DNA of 64,000 nt, from IMG/VR virus record IMGVR_UViG_3300034072_002211, positions 1 to 64,000 of that record; one strand, written 5' to 3'. The stretch comes from a virus. This document shows, in pieces, positions 47,798 through 55,781 of the stretch. The translations under genes were made by a program, and so were the position numbers. Numbering within the stretch: position 1 is the stretch's first letter; each line of letters begins with the position of its first letter. The notes under the pieces are model-generated. The model saw only the letters and a program-made list of their open reading frames with translations. It did no database searches and was not told where the DNA came from.

Positions 47798-48393
47798 CGT
47801 TTCCTCAATGTTTCCGAGGCTATCTCTGAACGCCTCTGTCTTTGCTGTTCATTGAGTAGTTTTCCTGGTGACCATTCCGGTCCTGGAGATTCTACCGATC
47901 TTTTGTTGATGGAACCATCATTCCAGAAGGTTCCTAGTTTAGTCCCAATCTTAGGTCCAGTGCCAGACACGTTGCGTCCTCGATACCAACCCTCTCCAGG
48001 ACAATTCGTTGACTTTGTATCCTTATCACCATTAGTCCACCATACTTTACCACGATGGGCTAGGCCCCCTTTTCTACTGTGGACTGCTTTTTCTTCTGGT
48101 GAGAAGGCATGAAAGCCTTTCTTATCCTTAAAGGCTTGCTTACCAGCTAGAGAATCCAGACGCTTCTGTTCCTCTGATGAGATCCTTATTCTTCTAGCCA
48201 CCGCGGCAGCGGCTTGGTGATCACCCTGCTTCAAATGGATTTCGAAGTGCTCACGAATGGAGACACACTTCAGATTCTCTAACCGATTATCTGAGTGGTC
48301 TCCATTGATGTGATGAATCTCGTAAGACCGTCCTTCCTCATCTTTAGGAATAGGACCATTGGCTTCTCGCCAAATCTTACGGTAACACTTCAT
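47773..48393 (-). CDS. HNH homing endonuclease
   Basis: The start ATG 48393 lies just after the queE stop (TAAGATG). Residues 1-55 hold the H-N-H core 'YEIHHINGDHSDNRLENL'. The remaining 150 residues are low-complexity, with Gly/Trp-rich DNA-contact modules and an end 'SETLRKRWSKN' like homing-enzyme DNA-binding repeats. It lies between queE and the kinase gene and overlaps the latter, as expected for a free-standing homing gene inserted in an operon. Confidence 0.85.
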   Translation of the reverse strand: MKCYRKIWREANGPIPKDEEGRSYEIHHINGDHSDNRLENLKCVSIREHFEIHLKQGDHQAAAAVARRIRISSEEQKRLDSLAGKQAFKDKKGFHAFSPEEKAVHSRKGGLAHRGKVWWTNGDKDTKSTNCPGEGWYRGRNVSGTGPKIGTKLGTFWNDGSINKRSVESPGPEWSPGKLLNEQQRQRRSEIASETLRKRWSKNTEN

Positions 48394-48394
48394 C

Positions 48395-49270
48395 TTACTT
48401 GCCGATGACGTTCCCAAAGACCCAAGTATGAACTCGGGCACTGACGGAATAGCCACGCTCAACTGCCTGCTCCGCGATGCGAGCCTGGTGACTCTCCTGC
48501 ATTTCACGGTCAGCACCAACTGGCATGATCCAAACGTCCCAGTCGATGCCTGCTTCACGGTAAGCCTCAGTCGCGCGAGCAACTTCGTCCCAAGCACGAT
48601 CGGTGCCGTTGCTGACGAACTTCAGCTGACCAGTCGGGCTGATTGCCTTGTAGTGAGCCAACACCTCAGGCTTGATTGCGTTTGCCCACATCTCACCAGA
48701 CAAGTAGAGCTTAGGAGAAACGGACCAGAACAGTTCACCATCATGGTTGGCAAACAGGTTCTCAAAAGCCGGACGTGGCTTCTGAGTGCCGTTGGTTTCA
48801 ATGGTCACGAACTTTGGCGTGTTGCCACGCGCTGCGAAGTTCTCCATAACATCCACGATGGCAGTCTGGCTCATCATTGGCTCACCGCCAGTGAATGCCA
48901 TGTGGTGCCACTGCTTGGACTGCGGATGAAGGAACTTACCATGAGGCAGAACAGCCTCAATCTTCTCGCAAATCTCGGCAGCGGTGCTCTGATGTGCGAG
49001 GTGCGAGAACTTCTTTGCCCAGCTGTAGCTGGAGTCACAACCACGATGGAAGACCGGCAAAGCTTCCATACTCTTGTATTCCGAAGGATCAATCTTCAGA
49101 TAGTCCAGATCGTAGGTCTCGGGCTTGTCTGGCTGCTCCTGGCCGAAACCAGCGCACTCAAAGTTACAACCCCAGACGCGCAACCATGCGGTTGGCCGAC
49201 CGGTGTACTGGCCTTCACCCTGAAAGGTCTGTCCGAAGATCTCGGAATAGCGGTATTTCTTCTCTGTCAT
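48395..49270 (-). CDS. queE: 7-carboxy-7-deazaguanine synthase (QueE)
   Basis: A 291-residue radical-SAM enzyme that makes 7-carboxy-7-deazaguanine. The N-terminal part has 'FGQTFQGEGQYTGRPTAWLR', then 'GCNFEC' and, after an insert, 'RGCDSSYSW'. This is the split cysteine arrangement of phage-type QueE. 'AFTGGEPMM' is the SAM-binding motif. ATG 49270 gives the natural start. With folE (52222) it implies a 7-deazaguanine pathway for tRNA or phage DNA. Confidence 0.9.
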   Translation of the reverse strand: MTEKKYRYSEIFGQTFQGEGQYTGRPTAWLRVWGCNFECAGFGQEQPDKPETYDLDYLKIDPSEYKSMEALPVFHRGCDSSYSWAKKFSHLAHQSTAAEICEKIEAVLPHGKFLHPQSKQWHHMAFTGGEPMMSQTAIVDVMENFAARGNTPKFVTIETNGTQKPRPAFENLFANHDGELFWSVSPKLYLSGEMWANAIKPEVLAHYKAISPTGQLKFVSNGTDRAWDEVARATEAYREAGIDWDVWIMPVGADREMQESHQARIAEQAVERGYSVSARVHTWVFGNVIGK

Positions 49271-49271
49271 T

Positions 49272-49766
49272 TTACAGTCCCTCAAACAGACCAGAACTTA
49301 CAAAGCTATAAGTTTGATCTTTCTTGGTGATCCATGTAGTCGCAACTGGAGCAGGCTTAGCGGCTTCACGTATCATCACTTCAATTGCTTTGGCCGGCGT
49401 GCAGTTAAACCATTCGCCGTGTCCCGTCTGCTTAGTGGTATCATGTCGCGAAACATACCCTTCTTTTCGAAGAGCAGAATGAACCCTGGCTTCTAGCTCT
49501 AAAGCTTCACGTTTGGCCGGCGAATCAGTCTTCGGCTGATATCCTTCACCAAGATCTTTTTCAAACCTGTGCGTGTATGAAAAGTCTAGTTTGCGAATAT
49601 TGCCCTGTTGAAGAGCCCTTCTGCGCTGATGGTATGGGTCTGCGTGGCAGCTTTCTGCCATTACACCAACCTTGCACCAGTTAGTAGCAGTCGGGAATCC
49701 TTCTTCCTCTACTTCATGTGCCACGTAAACATAAGCCACTCTTGGATCAGTTTGCGACTTAGCCAT
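49272..49766 (-). CDS. T5orf172/GIY-YIG-like protein
   Basis: A 164-residue protein. 'AYVYVAHE' and 'WCKVGV' resemble the two strands of the GIY-YIG fold, 'RRRALQQGN' supplies the conserved Arg, 'LEARVHSALRKEGY' the Glu helix, and 'GEWF' the closing strand. This is the MUG113/T5orf172 branch. Its ATG overlaps the stop of the phosphoribosyltransferase gene (TAATG). Nuclease activity is possible but not certain. Confidence 0.7.
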   Translation of the reverse strand: MAKSQTDPRVAYVYVAHEVEEEGFPTATNWCKVGVMAESCHADPYHQRRRALQQGNIRKLDFSYTHRFEKDLGEGYQPKTDSPAKREALELEARVHSALRKEGYVSRHDTTKQTGHGEWFNCTPAKAIEVMIREAAKPAPVATTWITKKDQTYSFVSSGLFEGL

Positions 49767-50269
49767 TATGCTTTCCACCACTCCTCGTAGGGAAAGATCA
49801 CCCAACGCTCGTCTTCCGCGCGGGAGATCTCTCGACCCACATAATCTGCTTCAAAAACGTCTTGGCTGATGTTGTTCCACAACACCGCAACCTTCAGACG
49901 GGCTTCCCAACCCTGGTATGGATCGTTCCAACCCTTGGGCATCTGAGAAGTAATCTCATCCACCACTTTACGCAGGGTCTCTCCAGAATCGCAAATATCA
50001 TCAACCAGAAGGATCGAATTTCCTTCCTTGATCTTGCGCGCAGCGTCACTGATCTCTGAGACATGACTGACCATGTTGTCCCGGAGGCTGTAGTTGATAG
50101 TCTGGAGTGGCTTGCCTAGGTAATGGCTCAGCATGGTCGCCGGAACCAGTCCACCGCGCGCGATGCCAACAACCACGTCGGGCTTGAAATCGTCCTTGCC
50201 CATCTGACGGATGATCTCCTGGAGATCGCCCCGCATCTGGTCGTTGGTGTAGATGATCTTCTCAGGCAT
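49766..50269 (-). CDS. Phosphoribosyltransferase
   Basis: A 167-residue type I PRTase with the PRPP loop 'ILLVDDICDSGETL' and 'VVVGIARGGLVPATML'. It resembles hypoxanthine/xanthine-type enzymes found in T4-like phages. It probably salvages a purine base with PRPP. It overlaps the upstream nuclease gene by eight bases. Confidence 0.88.
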   Translation of the reverse strand: MPEKIIYTNDQMRGDLQEIIRQMGKDDFKPDVVVGIARGGLVPATMLSHYLGKPLQTINYSLRDNMVSHVSEISDAARKIKEGNSILLVDDICDSGETLRKVVDEITSQMPKGWNDPYQGWEARLKVAVLWNNISQDVFEADYVGREISRAEDERWVIFPYEEWWKA

Positions 50270-50945
50270 TCTTGATCTCCGAGAGGGTTGGGGCAGCGAG
50301 GGTGATGTTGCTACCCAGCGGGATTACAGTGGCATTGCCAGTTGTTGCTGGACCAACAGTCACCGTGAGGCGGTCTAGCGTCTTCTGGAAAAGGTCTGCG
50401 CGGACCATTGCGTCAAAGTGCTTGGTGGACTTGTCAGCGAACATCTGACGCGAATAACCAGTCCAGTCCGACTGAAGAGCATTGTACTTGGAGTCAATGG
50501 TCCTCAGTTCCTTGACATAATCCTCCCAAAGCTTGCGAGATGCCATGACATCATCGGCGTGGAAGATCGCGGTCTGGTTATACTTCTCAGAAGTCAGGAT
50601 GTAGATGCAACCTGCCTTGGGTGGAACACCATTATACATGGGCTTGTCACCCTTGGTGCTCTTGGCCTCTAGATCCTGGTAAGTGCCATCGCTGAAACGA
50701 ACGAGAAAGTCTGGATTGCCATTGGAACCAGCAGGCTGGCACACGAAATGACCAGCTGGAAGAGCAGCACGGACATTCTTATAGCCCGTGATCATACCCT
50801 TGTTGAACTCCTTGAAACCATACTGGATCAGAAGCTTGCGGATGGATTCCTCATGCTGTGAACCAGAATAGCTTCCCTGGGAGTAGGAAAGGTTCTGGAA
50901 TGCATCAGTGAGGAAGGCAATGAAAGTAGCAACATTTGCGTTCAC
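50262..50945 (-). CDS. PD-(D/E)XK endonuclease-like protein (probable type II restriction enzyme)
   Basis: A 227-residue protein with the catalytic core 'NPDFLVRFSDGTYQDLEAKS', a clear P-D-x(n)-E-x-K pattern on adjacent strands. It lies directly downstream of an adenine methylase with an ATGA overlap, as in type II restriction-modification systems. The N-terminus is helical and the C-terminus low in complexity. The recognition site cannot be read. It may cut unmodified host DNA or competing phages. Confidence 0.65.
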   Translation of the reverse strand: MNANVATFIAFLTDAFQNLSYSQGSYSGSQHEESIRKLLIQYGFKEFNKGMITGYKNVRAALPAGHFVCQPAGSNGNPDFLVRFSDGTYQDLEAKSTKGDKPMYNGVPPKAGCIYILTSEKYNQTAIFHADDVMASRKLWEDYVKELRTIDSKYNALQSDWTGYSRQMFADKSTKHFDAMVRADLFQKTLDRLTVTVGPATTGNATVIPLGSNITLAAPTLSEIKNA

Positions 50946-51799
50946 TTGTTGTATTCCTGTATTACGTCGGCTTTCCCAAATCCTGGGATGCCACTGTTTT
51001 TCTTGGAGAGCTCAACAAAGTCCAACTTGTTGAGCTTCTCGAGGGCTGCTGGAGTCTTGGCTTTGAAGAAGATCCATTGCTTCTTCCGGTCACAGTCTTC
51101 CTTTTTGTAAACCTTCACCGAATAGTCGTAGAAGCCCTGACGAGGGACAGCGAAGTCCCAGTCGTAATCAAAGAACTTCTCCGCTTCCTTGGTGCGGTTG
51201 TACTGCCACATCTCAAACTCAGGGTGGCTCGTAGGTGGTGCTTTGGACAAGCGCAGATCCTTGGACTGAGGATGCTGAGTTGACCAAACCTGAAACGAGC
51301 ACCTGAGTGCGTATGGCTTTCCGTTGAAGCTGAATGCTTCTTCAGGGAGGTCCTTGTCCATGATCAGGCTTGCGCCCTTGATGATCTTGGACTGAGCAGA
51401 CCATTTGCGGAACTGAATGGGGAGCACGAAACCAACAGTGCCGCAGAGTTCTAGGCACTTGTTGATGAACTGGATTGCGAGCACGCCTTTCTTGCCGAAA
51501 GGTGGATTGCCCACAAAGACAGCATCCTCGATATCAATGTGATCGCGAATGTCGTCAGCCAGAAAGTCCAGCTGGATGATTCCGGTATCCTCGGGAAGGA
51601 TATCAAAGCCCGTGATCGTGCGACCCACGGCTTGTGCAGCGCGGATAAAGGATCCGCCGCCTGCGCTTGGCTCAATGAGCGAAGCTGTCTCGGACACCAG
51701 CGGGAGGAAGTCTCCCAGACAGGTGGAAGCGACTTCGTCCCTTGTATAGTATTTGTCTAGGTCCTTGGCGGTCTTCGCCGCCTTGGGGGACTTGGTCAT
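50942..51799 (-). CDS. N6-adenine DNA methyltransferase-like protein
   Basis: A 285-residue methylase with the SAM-binding motif 'LIEPSAGGGSFI' and the catalytic 'VGNPPFGKKG' (N-P-P-F). This is the order (motif I then IV) of gamma-type N6-adenine methylases. The C-terminal half is the presumed target-recognition domain. GGTGAG precedes the ATG, and a folded leader lies just upstream (51822-51865). It pairs with the nuclease gene. Confidence 0.85.
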   Translation of the reverse strand: MTKSPKAAKTAKDLDKYYTRDEVASTCLGDFLPLVSETASLIEPSAGGGSFIRAAQAVGRTITGFDILPEDTGIIQLDFLADDIRDHIDIEDAVFVGNPPFGKKGVLAIQFINKCLELCGTVGFVLPIQFRKWSAQSKIIKGASLIMDKDLPEEAFSFNGKPYALRCSFQVWSTQHPQSKDLRLSKAPPTSHPEFEMWQYNRTKEAEKFFDYDWDFAVPRQGFYDYSVKVYKKEDCDRKKQWIFFKAKTPAALEKLNKLDFVELSKKNSGIPGFGKADVIQEYNK

Positions 51800-51821
51800 T
51801 TCTCACCAGTTTGTTCTTATA

Positions 51822-51865
51822 GGGTGAAAGAGTCCCGCAGCCTTGAGGCTGTCTTGATTTCACCC
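51822..51865 (-). promoter_or_regulatory. Nested hairpin upstream of the methylase
   Basis: Outer 8-bp stem (GGGTGAAA/TTTCACCC, 51822-51829 with 51858-51865) enclosing an inner 5-bp stem (CAGCC/GGCTG, 51838-51842 with 51847-51851). It lies 22 bases before the methylase ATG. It could end the upstream transcript or regulate methylase expression. Confidence 0.5.
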
Positions 51866-51902
51866 AGTTATTGGAGCGTTTGCTCAGTACCCAGTTATAA
51901 CA

Positions 51903-52205
51903 CTAGGTTCGATGCCACCTCAATTTCATTTCGACCTCTCCCTTAGGATCGGTGAAATGAATGAGAGTGTAGCTGGTGTCCTCACATACAGTCACGCTTG
52001 GTTTCCAGCTACACTCTCGAGCCCACCTTTCAGCAGGTGGGAAGTCGTATAGAATGAACCATCCCTGGCCTAAATGTCCACAAGCAGAGTTGCTGTGGTT
52101 CCATTCAGCATGTTTGTTCCGAAACTCGTGAACGGCTTCGTGAAGCCCCTCAGGAACATCGGCCTTATCCAGGCTGATGATCATCTGAACGTAGGGATAG
52201 TCCAT
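51903..52205 (-). CDS. FKL-family small protein, 100 aa, UAG stop
   Basis: ATG 52205 is used; a TTG at 52220 is also possible. The C-terminus 'YTLIHFTDPKGEVEMKLRW' is a divergent form of the shared tail. The gene ends in TAG four codons after the motif, without a nearby second stop, so suppression would extend it into the intergenic region. It follows folE closely. Unknown function. Confidence 0.55.
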   Translation of the reverse strand: MDYPYVQMIISLDKADVPEGLHEAVHEFRNKHAEWNHSNSACGHLGQGWFILYDFPPAERWARECSWKPSVTVCEDTSYTLIHFTDPKGEVEMKLRWHRT

Positions 52206-52221
52206 ACTATCGGCGAGCAAC

Positions 52222-52956
52222 TTAGGAGTGGCCCTTCATGCTCAGCATGAGCTTGTAGAACTCTTCCTTGAGGTGCGGCTCATCGCGGAACTTGCCGCGC
52301 ATGATGGCCGTTGTCATGTCGGACTCATGTTCACGCACGCCACGATGGGTCATGCAGTGGTGCTCGGCCTTCAGGACAACTGCGACGTTCTCGGTCTCCG
52401 CGTAGCGGACCAGTTCGTCAGCAATCTGAGTGGTCATCTCTTCCTGAATCTGCGGACGCTCCGCAATCCAGTGGACCAGGCGGTTGAACTTCGAGAGGCC
52501 AATGACCTTGTCCTCTGGGAAGATGCCAACCCAGCAGCGACCAACGATGTTCTGGAAGTGGTGCGCGCAGGTCGAACGGATCGAGATCGGACCAGCGGTG
52601 TAAAGATCCTGGTATCCCACGTTGGGGAACGAGGTGATCTTTGGTGCGCCAACATAGCGGCCGCCGTAGGTCTCGTTTACATACATCTTGGCGACTCGAC
52701 GAGCGGTGCCATTGGTATTGTGGTCATGCTCGGTGTCAATGACTAGACTGCGGAGAACCGCTTCCATCTTCTCAGTGACTTCGTCGACTAGAGCGGCGCG
52801 CTCTTCCTCGGTGATGAACTTCGAGATGTTGTCATTGCAGTGAAACTTCTGGCCGGCTTCAATGAGGCGCGCGCGGATCTTCTCAGAAACGGGAACCTCT
52901 TGCCCATGGGCGCAATCGTTCGAACCGCAACCCGTGGTAAGTTTGGTATCGGACAT
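52222..52956 (-). CDS. folE: GTP cyclohydrolase I
   Basis: A 244-residue FolE, which converts GTP to dihydroneopterin triphosphate, the first step to folate and 7-deazaguanines. It has 'STCAHHFQNIVG' (zinc Cys and His), 'VIGLSKFNRLVHWIAERPQI' and 'KAEHHCMTHRGV'. Length is normal with a short extra N-terminus. AAGGAG precedes the ATG and a good promoter lies upstream. Together with queE it supports 7-deazaguanine synthesis. Confidence 0.95.
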   Translation of the reverse strand: MSDTKLTTGCGSNDCAHGQEVPVSEKIRARLIEAGQKFHCNDNISKFITEEERAALVDEVTEKMEAVLRSLVIDTEHDHNTNGTARRVAKMYVNETYGGRYVGAPKITSFPNVGYQDLYTAGPISIRSTCAHHFQNIVGRCWVGIFPEDKVIGLSKFNRLVHWIAERPQIQEEMTTQIADELVRYAETENVAVVLKAEHHCMTHRGVREHESDMTTAIMRGKFRDEPHLKEEFYKLMLSMKGHS

Positions 52957-52984
52957 TATCTGTCTCTCCTTATTGTTGTGCTAC

Positions 52985-53013
52985 ACTCTACTTAGAACTG
53001 GTGAGAGTGTCAA
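52985..53013 (-). promoter_or_regulatory. Sigma-70-like promoter of folE
   Basis: TTGACA, a 17-base spacer and TAGAGT, 29 bases upstream of folE. A 7-bp inverted repeat (ACACTCT/AGAGTGT) spans the two boxes. Confidence 0.65.
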
Positions 53014-53028
53014 TTATTGGGTGTTAAT

Positions 53029-53430
53029 TCAAATCGCACTCAATTTGAACATCACCGCGTGCTCCTTGACAAAGCGCGCATAGTCGGTATGGTCTTCAAA
53101 GAAGACGGTGATCTGGCCTCGTGCCGAATCACAATCTACCCGGAAGTCGTCACGATCCTTATAGGCTCGATGACCGTCCAGGAAGAACTGCTCATGCTTC
53201 TGAAAGGCGTAAAGACCCACATTATTGCCATCTAGGTCCCGACGGATATCTTTCATGAACTTGTCGAACATGATGCCCTTTTCCATGTCTACCATCTGCC
53301 TAGGAAAGGCGACGATAGCTTCAATGGTGACACGATTCCGCATCATTTCAACAAAGAGCTCACGGCAGTTCTGAACTGAGTCCCAGGTGATTTCCTTGCT
53401 CAGACTGACTTTGGTAATCTGAAGGTCCAT
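53029..53430 (-). CDS. Tandem small protein 1 of 3, FKL-like end, 133 aa
   Basis: The C-terminus 'ITVFFEDHTDYARFVKEHAV' then 'MFKLSAI' is a longer form of the tail motif. The middle has 'MMRNRVTIEAIVAFPRQM', matched in the two upstream neighbours ('FFRNRVELRFTIPRES', 'FTRNKFMITLDMAQV'). The three genes are consecutive paralogues. Unknown function. Confidence 0.6.
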   Translation of the reverse strand: MDLQITKVSLSKEITWDSVQNCRELFVEMMRNRVTIEAIVAFPRQMVDMEKGIMFDKFMKDIRRDLDGNNVGLYAFQKHEQFFLDGHRAYKDRDDFRVDCDSARGQITVFFEDHTDYARFVKEHAVMFKLSAI

Positions 53431-53825
53431 TAGTAGGTCAACCTCACAATGGTGCCATGGTCCTTAAGGAACAACTCCAGTTCGTCTTCCTTCTCGAACA
53501 TCAGATCAAGCTCAAGCGACCGTGTCATACCATCGATATTGCGATTGCTGATCTTCCAGGTCCAATGTCCGGTGAGCTTGCTATCGCAGAACTCCTTGAC
53601 TCGTTCCCTGATCTGTCGGAATTCATCCGACTTGGATTCACGAGGAATGGTGAACCTCAACTCCACGCGATTGCGGAAGAAGGCCATGCCTAGATCCTTC
53701 ATTTCCTTACGAAGGCTGATACTCCGCTCCCATTCGGGCATGTGGTCTTCGCGCTTGATGTCAAAGACGATATCGCGGTCGATGAAACGACTGCGACGAA
53801 CATGGGTACAGACTAGATCACTCAT
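53430..53825 (-). CDS. Tandem small protein 2 of 3, 131 aa
   Basis: Begins with a basic segment ('HVRRSRFIDRDIVFDI'), contains 'FFRNRVELRFTIPRES' and 'LTGHWTWKI', and ends 'LMFEKEDELELFLKDHG' then 'TIVRLTY'. The order of elements is the same as in the 53825 protein. Its start and stop codons share one base with the neighbouring genes. Unknown function. Confidence 0.6.
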   Translation of the reverse strand: MSDLVCTHVRRSRFIDRDIVFDIKREDHMPEWERSISLRKEMKDLGMAFFRNRVELRFTIPRESKSDEFRQIRERVKEFCDSKLTGHWTWKISNRNIDGMTRSLELDLMFEKEDELELFLKDHGTIVRLTY

Positions 53826-54229
53826 CAGTAGCTCAACTTCATTAGAATGGCACAGTCTTTGATGAAGCGCATGAGATCCTCCTCAAGCTCAAACATCAGG
53901 TGGACCTCAATGGACACTTCAGTGGCATTCTGATCCAGGTCTTCCTCATTGTCCCTGATGGACCAGAGGCCGGAACAATTGATATCACACCATTCTTCCA
54001 TACGGTCGAACATCTTGGTGTAGTCATCTGTGATCTCGTCAACGTCTCGGCCACCACTGGTGACTTGAGCCATATCCAACGTGATCATGAACTTGTTCCG
54101 AGTGAAGGCCTGGAAGAGGGAGGACCACTGGGCCCTCACCTCTGCCTTTGGATCTCTTCCAAGGAACAAATCCTCGTAGCGGACAAACCTGCTACGGCGC
54201 ATTGTTCCAATTGAGATCTTAGCCTGCAT
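53825..54229 (-). CDS. Tandem small protein 3 of 3, 134 aa
   Basis: ATG 54229 is used; it overlaps the stop of the glycosyltransferase gene and has GGTGAG upstream. It contains 'TMRRSRFVRYEDLFLG', 'FTRNKFMITLDMAQV', 'CSGLWSIRD' and the end 'LMFELEEDLMRFIKDCAI' then 'LMKLSY'. It is clearly paralogous to the 53430 protein. Unknown function. Confidence 0.6.
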   Translation of the reverse strand: MQAKISIGTMRRSRFVRYEDLFLGRDPKAEVRAQWSSLFQAFTRNKFMITLDMAQVTSGGRDVDEITDDYTKMFDRMEEWCDINCSGLWSIRDNEEDLDQNATEVSIEVHLMFELEEDLMRFIKDCAILMKLSY

Positions 54230-55361
54230 AGCGATACTGCTCACCATGTCCCATCAGAATGTCGATGGTGCGGTCAATGCTCTTGTGCTGGTCGTCAGCC
54301 GCATAGCTGACTTCTGAGTCATCGAGCGTGGTCAGCAGGTAGTTCATCTTGTTCACTGCGTCTTCAATCGACCATGGCACAAAGAGGTGCTTGGCCGAGT
54401 TGTTGAGCGCCTGTGGGAAGCTGCGGAAAGCAGGACAAAGCGACAGCGTGCCAAGTGCCGAAGCCTCGTTCAGGGTGTTGCTCTGCCAGTCCTGGCGAGC
54501 GCAGTTGAACTGAAGCTGCGAGTCTGCGAGGATCTCATAATACTCGCTCTTCTTCAGACCAGTCTTGATGACCAGCTTGCCCTCGGCAGCGAGACGCTCA
54601 GCGCGTTCCACATACTCAGGGTGAGTCGAGCGCAGCTTCTGCGAACCAGTGAGGATCCAGAACTCGTAGCCACGTTCCACGAAGTCACTCTGCTCAATGA
54701 GATCCATGAGGAACCATGGCTGCTTCTCATAGTCAAAGCGCGAGCTGTAGATAATGCGCTTCTTGCGCGCATGAAGCGGCTTGAGAGCCTGCCAACCACC
54801 AACTCGGCTGCGGACTTCCTCACGGTCGAACGGCAAGCCAGTGACGTAGAGTGGGGCTTCCAGGCACGCAATACGCATGTGGGGACCCATCTCAGTGTTG
54901 GCCATCAGAATGCCGTCACAGGTCTTGCTGACCAGCTGCTCAAAGTCACGCATCCAGTTGCGCCATGGGAACACAAAGTCATCGGGATCGATGCTCTGTG
55001 CCAGGTTGCGCGTGAAGACCTTGGGCTTCTTTTCAGCGGGCAGCTGGTTCATGATGTAGGGCAGCGATTCATAGCCGGGCTGGAACAGATCTTCGCTGAA
55101 GATCACGTCGTTGCCACCGACTTCACCGCTTTCCATGAGGCGGACCAGCTCTGCCATCTGGGTCATCGACCAATAGCAACGACCATGGGCATCGAGGACC
55201 TGTCCGGTCTTGATGTCCTTGTCTTCGCGCAGGGTGCGACCATGAACGGTCAGGAATGGAATGCCGCGCTCCTTGAACCTGCTCTCATTCCAGTCCTTGA
55301 GCTGTAGCGTGTAACGCTCCTCATAGGGTTCCAGAGGCAGGTAGACAATACGCTTGGTCAT
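54219..55361 (-). CDS. Glycosyltransferase, GT-B fold
   Basis: A 380-residue protein with a C-terminal nucleotide-sugar domain: 'RIIYSSRFDYEKQPWFLMDL', 'FWILTGSQKLRS', 'GLKKSEYYEILADSQLQFNC' and 'NTLNEASALGT' (the E of GT4-like enzymes). The N-terminal domain would bind the acceptor. In T4-like phages, such enzymes glucosylate modified DNA bases; others modify host surface sugars. Which applies here cannot be read. It lies four genes upstream of folE. Confidence 0.75.
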   Translation of the reverse strand: MTKRIVYLPLEPYEERYTLQLKDWNESRFKERGIPFLTVHGRTLREDKDIKTGQVLDAHGRCYWSMTQMAELVRLMESGEVGGNDVIFSEDLFQPGYESLPYIMNQLPAEKKPKVFTRNLAQSIDPDDFVFPWRNWMRDFEQLVSKTCDGILMANTEMGPHMRIACLEAPLYVTGLPFDREEVRSRVGGWQALKPLHARKKRIIYSSRFDYEKQPWFLMDLIEQSDFVERGYEFWILTGSQKLRSTHPEYVERAERLAAEGKLVIKTGLKKSEYYEILADSQLQFNCARQDWQSNTLNEASALGTLSLCPAFRSFPQALNNSAKHLFVPWSIEDAVNKMNYLLTTLDDSEVSYAADDQHKSIDRTIDILMGHGEQYRYAG

Positions 55362-55373
55362 TTGGTTCTCCTT

Positions 55374-55745
55374 TTACGCCTTGACGGCGTATTCTGCGAA
55401 CGAACCATTCTCACCATCTTCGCTAACTTCGATAGTGATGTGACGCCCAGGATACTTCGCAGTAATCTGAGCGTAGAGGTCGTCGCTGATCATTTCGCAG
55501 CTCTTGTAATCAAGCTGCAGGGTACCCTCGCTGTAGAGGCCTTCGAGCCAACGCTTGAACTGGATGAACTCCAGGTCGCGGTCGTCGTGGAAGACCTCAA
55601 TCCACACCTTGAACTTGAACATATGGCGGTGCGGATAACCCAGAAACTGAACGTCCTCTAGGTTAGGATCCGTAAGGGCTGCGGGATATTTGTGGATACC
55701 TTCCTTCTGAAAGGTCACCCAGATCATCTTGAAGTTTTCGGTCAT
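55374..55745 (-). CDS. Conserved T4-like phage protein, 123 aa
   Basis: The pattern 'FLGYPHRHMFKFKVWIEVFH', 'DLEFIQFKRWLEGLY', 'DYKSCEMISDDLY' and 'TIEVSEDGENGS' is one I associate with marine T4-like phages. The H-x-H followed by an E-rich end recalls 6-pyruvoyl-tetrahydropterin synthases (QueD), but the other zinc His and catalytic Cys are not in the expected places. Its closeness to folE and queE makes the idea worth testing. Function unproven. Confidence 0.65.
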   Translation of the reverse strand: MTENFKMIWVTFQKEGIHKYPAALTDPNLEDVQFLGYPHRHMFKFKVWIEVFHDDRDLEFIQFKRWLEGLYSEGTLQLDYKSCEMISDDLYAQITAKYPGRHITIEVSEDGENGSFAEYAVKA

Positions 55746-55751
55746 ATCCTG

Positions 55752-55780
55752 TTGTAACAGAACTGGTGACCGCTGGTCAA
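55752..55780 (-). promoter_or_regulatory. Possible promoter of the 55374 gene
   Basis: TTGACC, a 17-base spacer and TTACAA. It lies at the very end of the upstream 55782 gene. The spacer shares CACCAGT with the folE and clamp promoters. Confidence 0.35.
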
Positions 55781-55781
55781 T

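Noticed and set aside
55374-55745. Naming the 55374 protein QueD
   Set aside because: Only one H-x-H and a Glu-rich end fit. The third zinc His and the catalytic Cys are not where they should be, so the call is left open.
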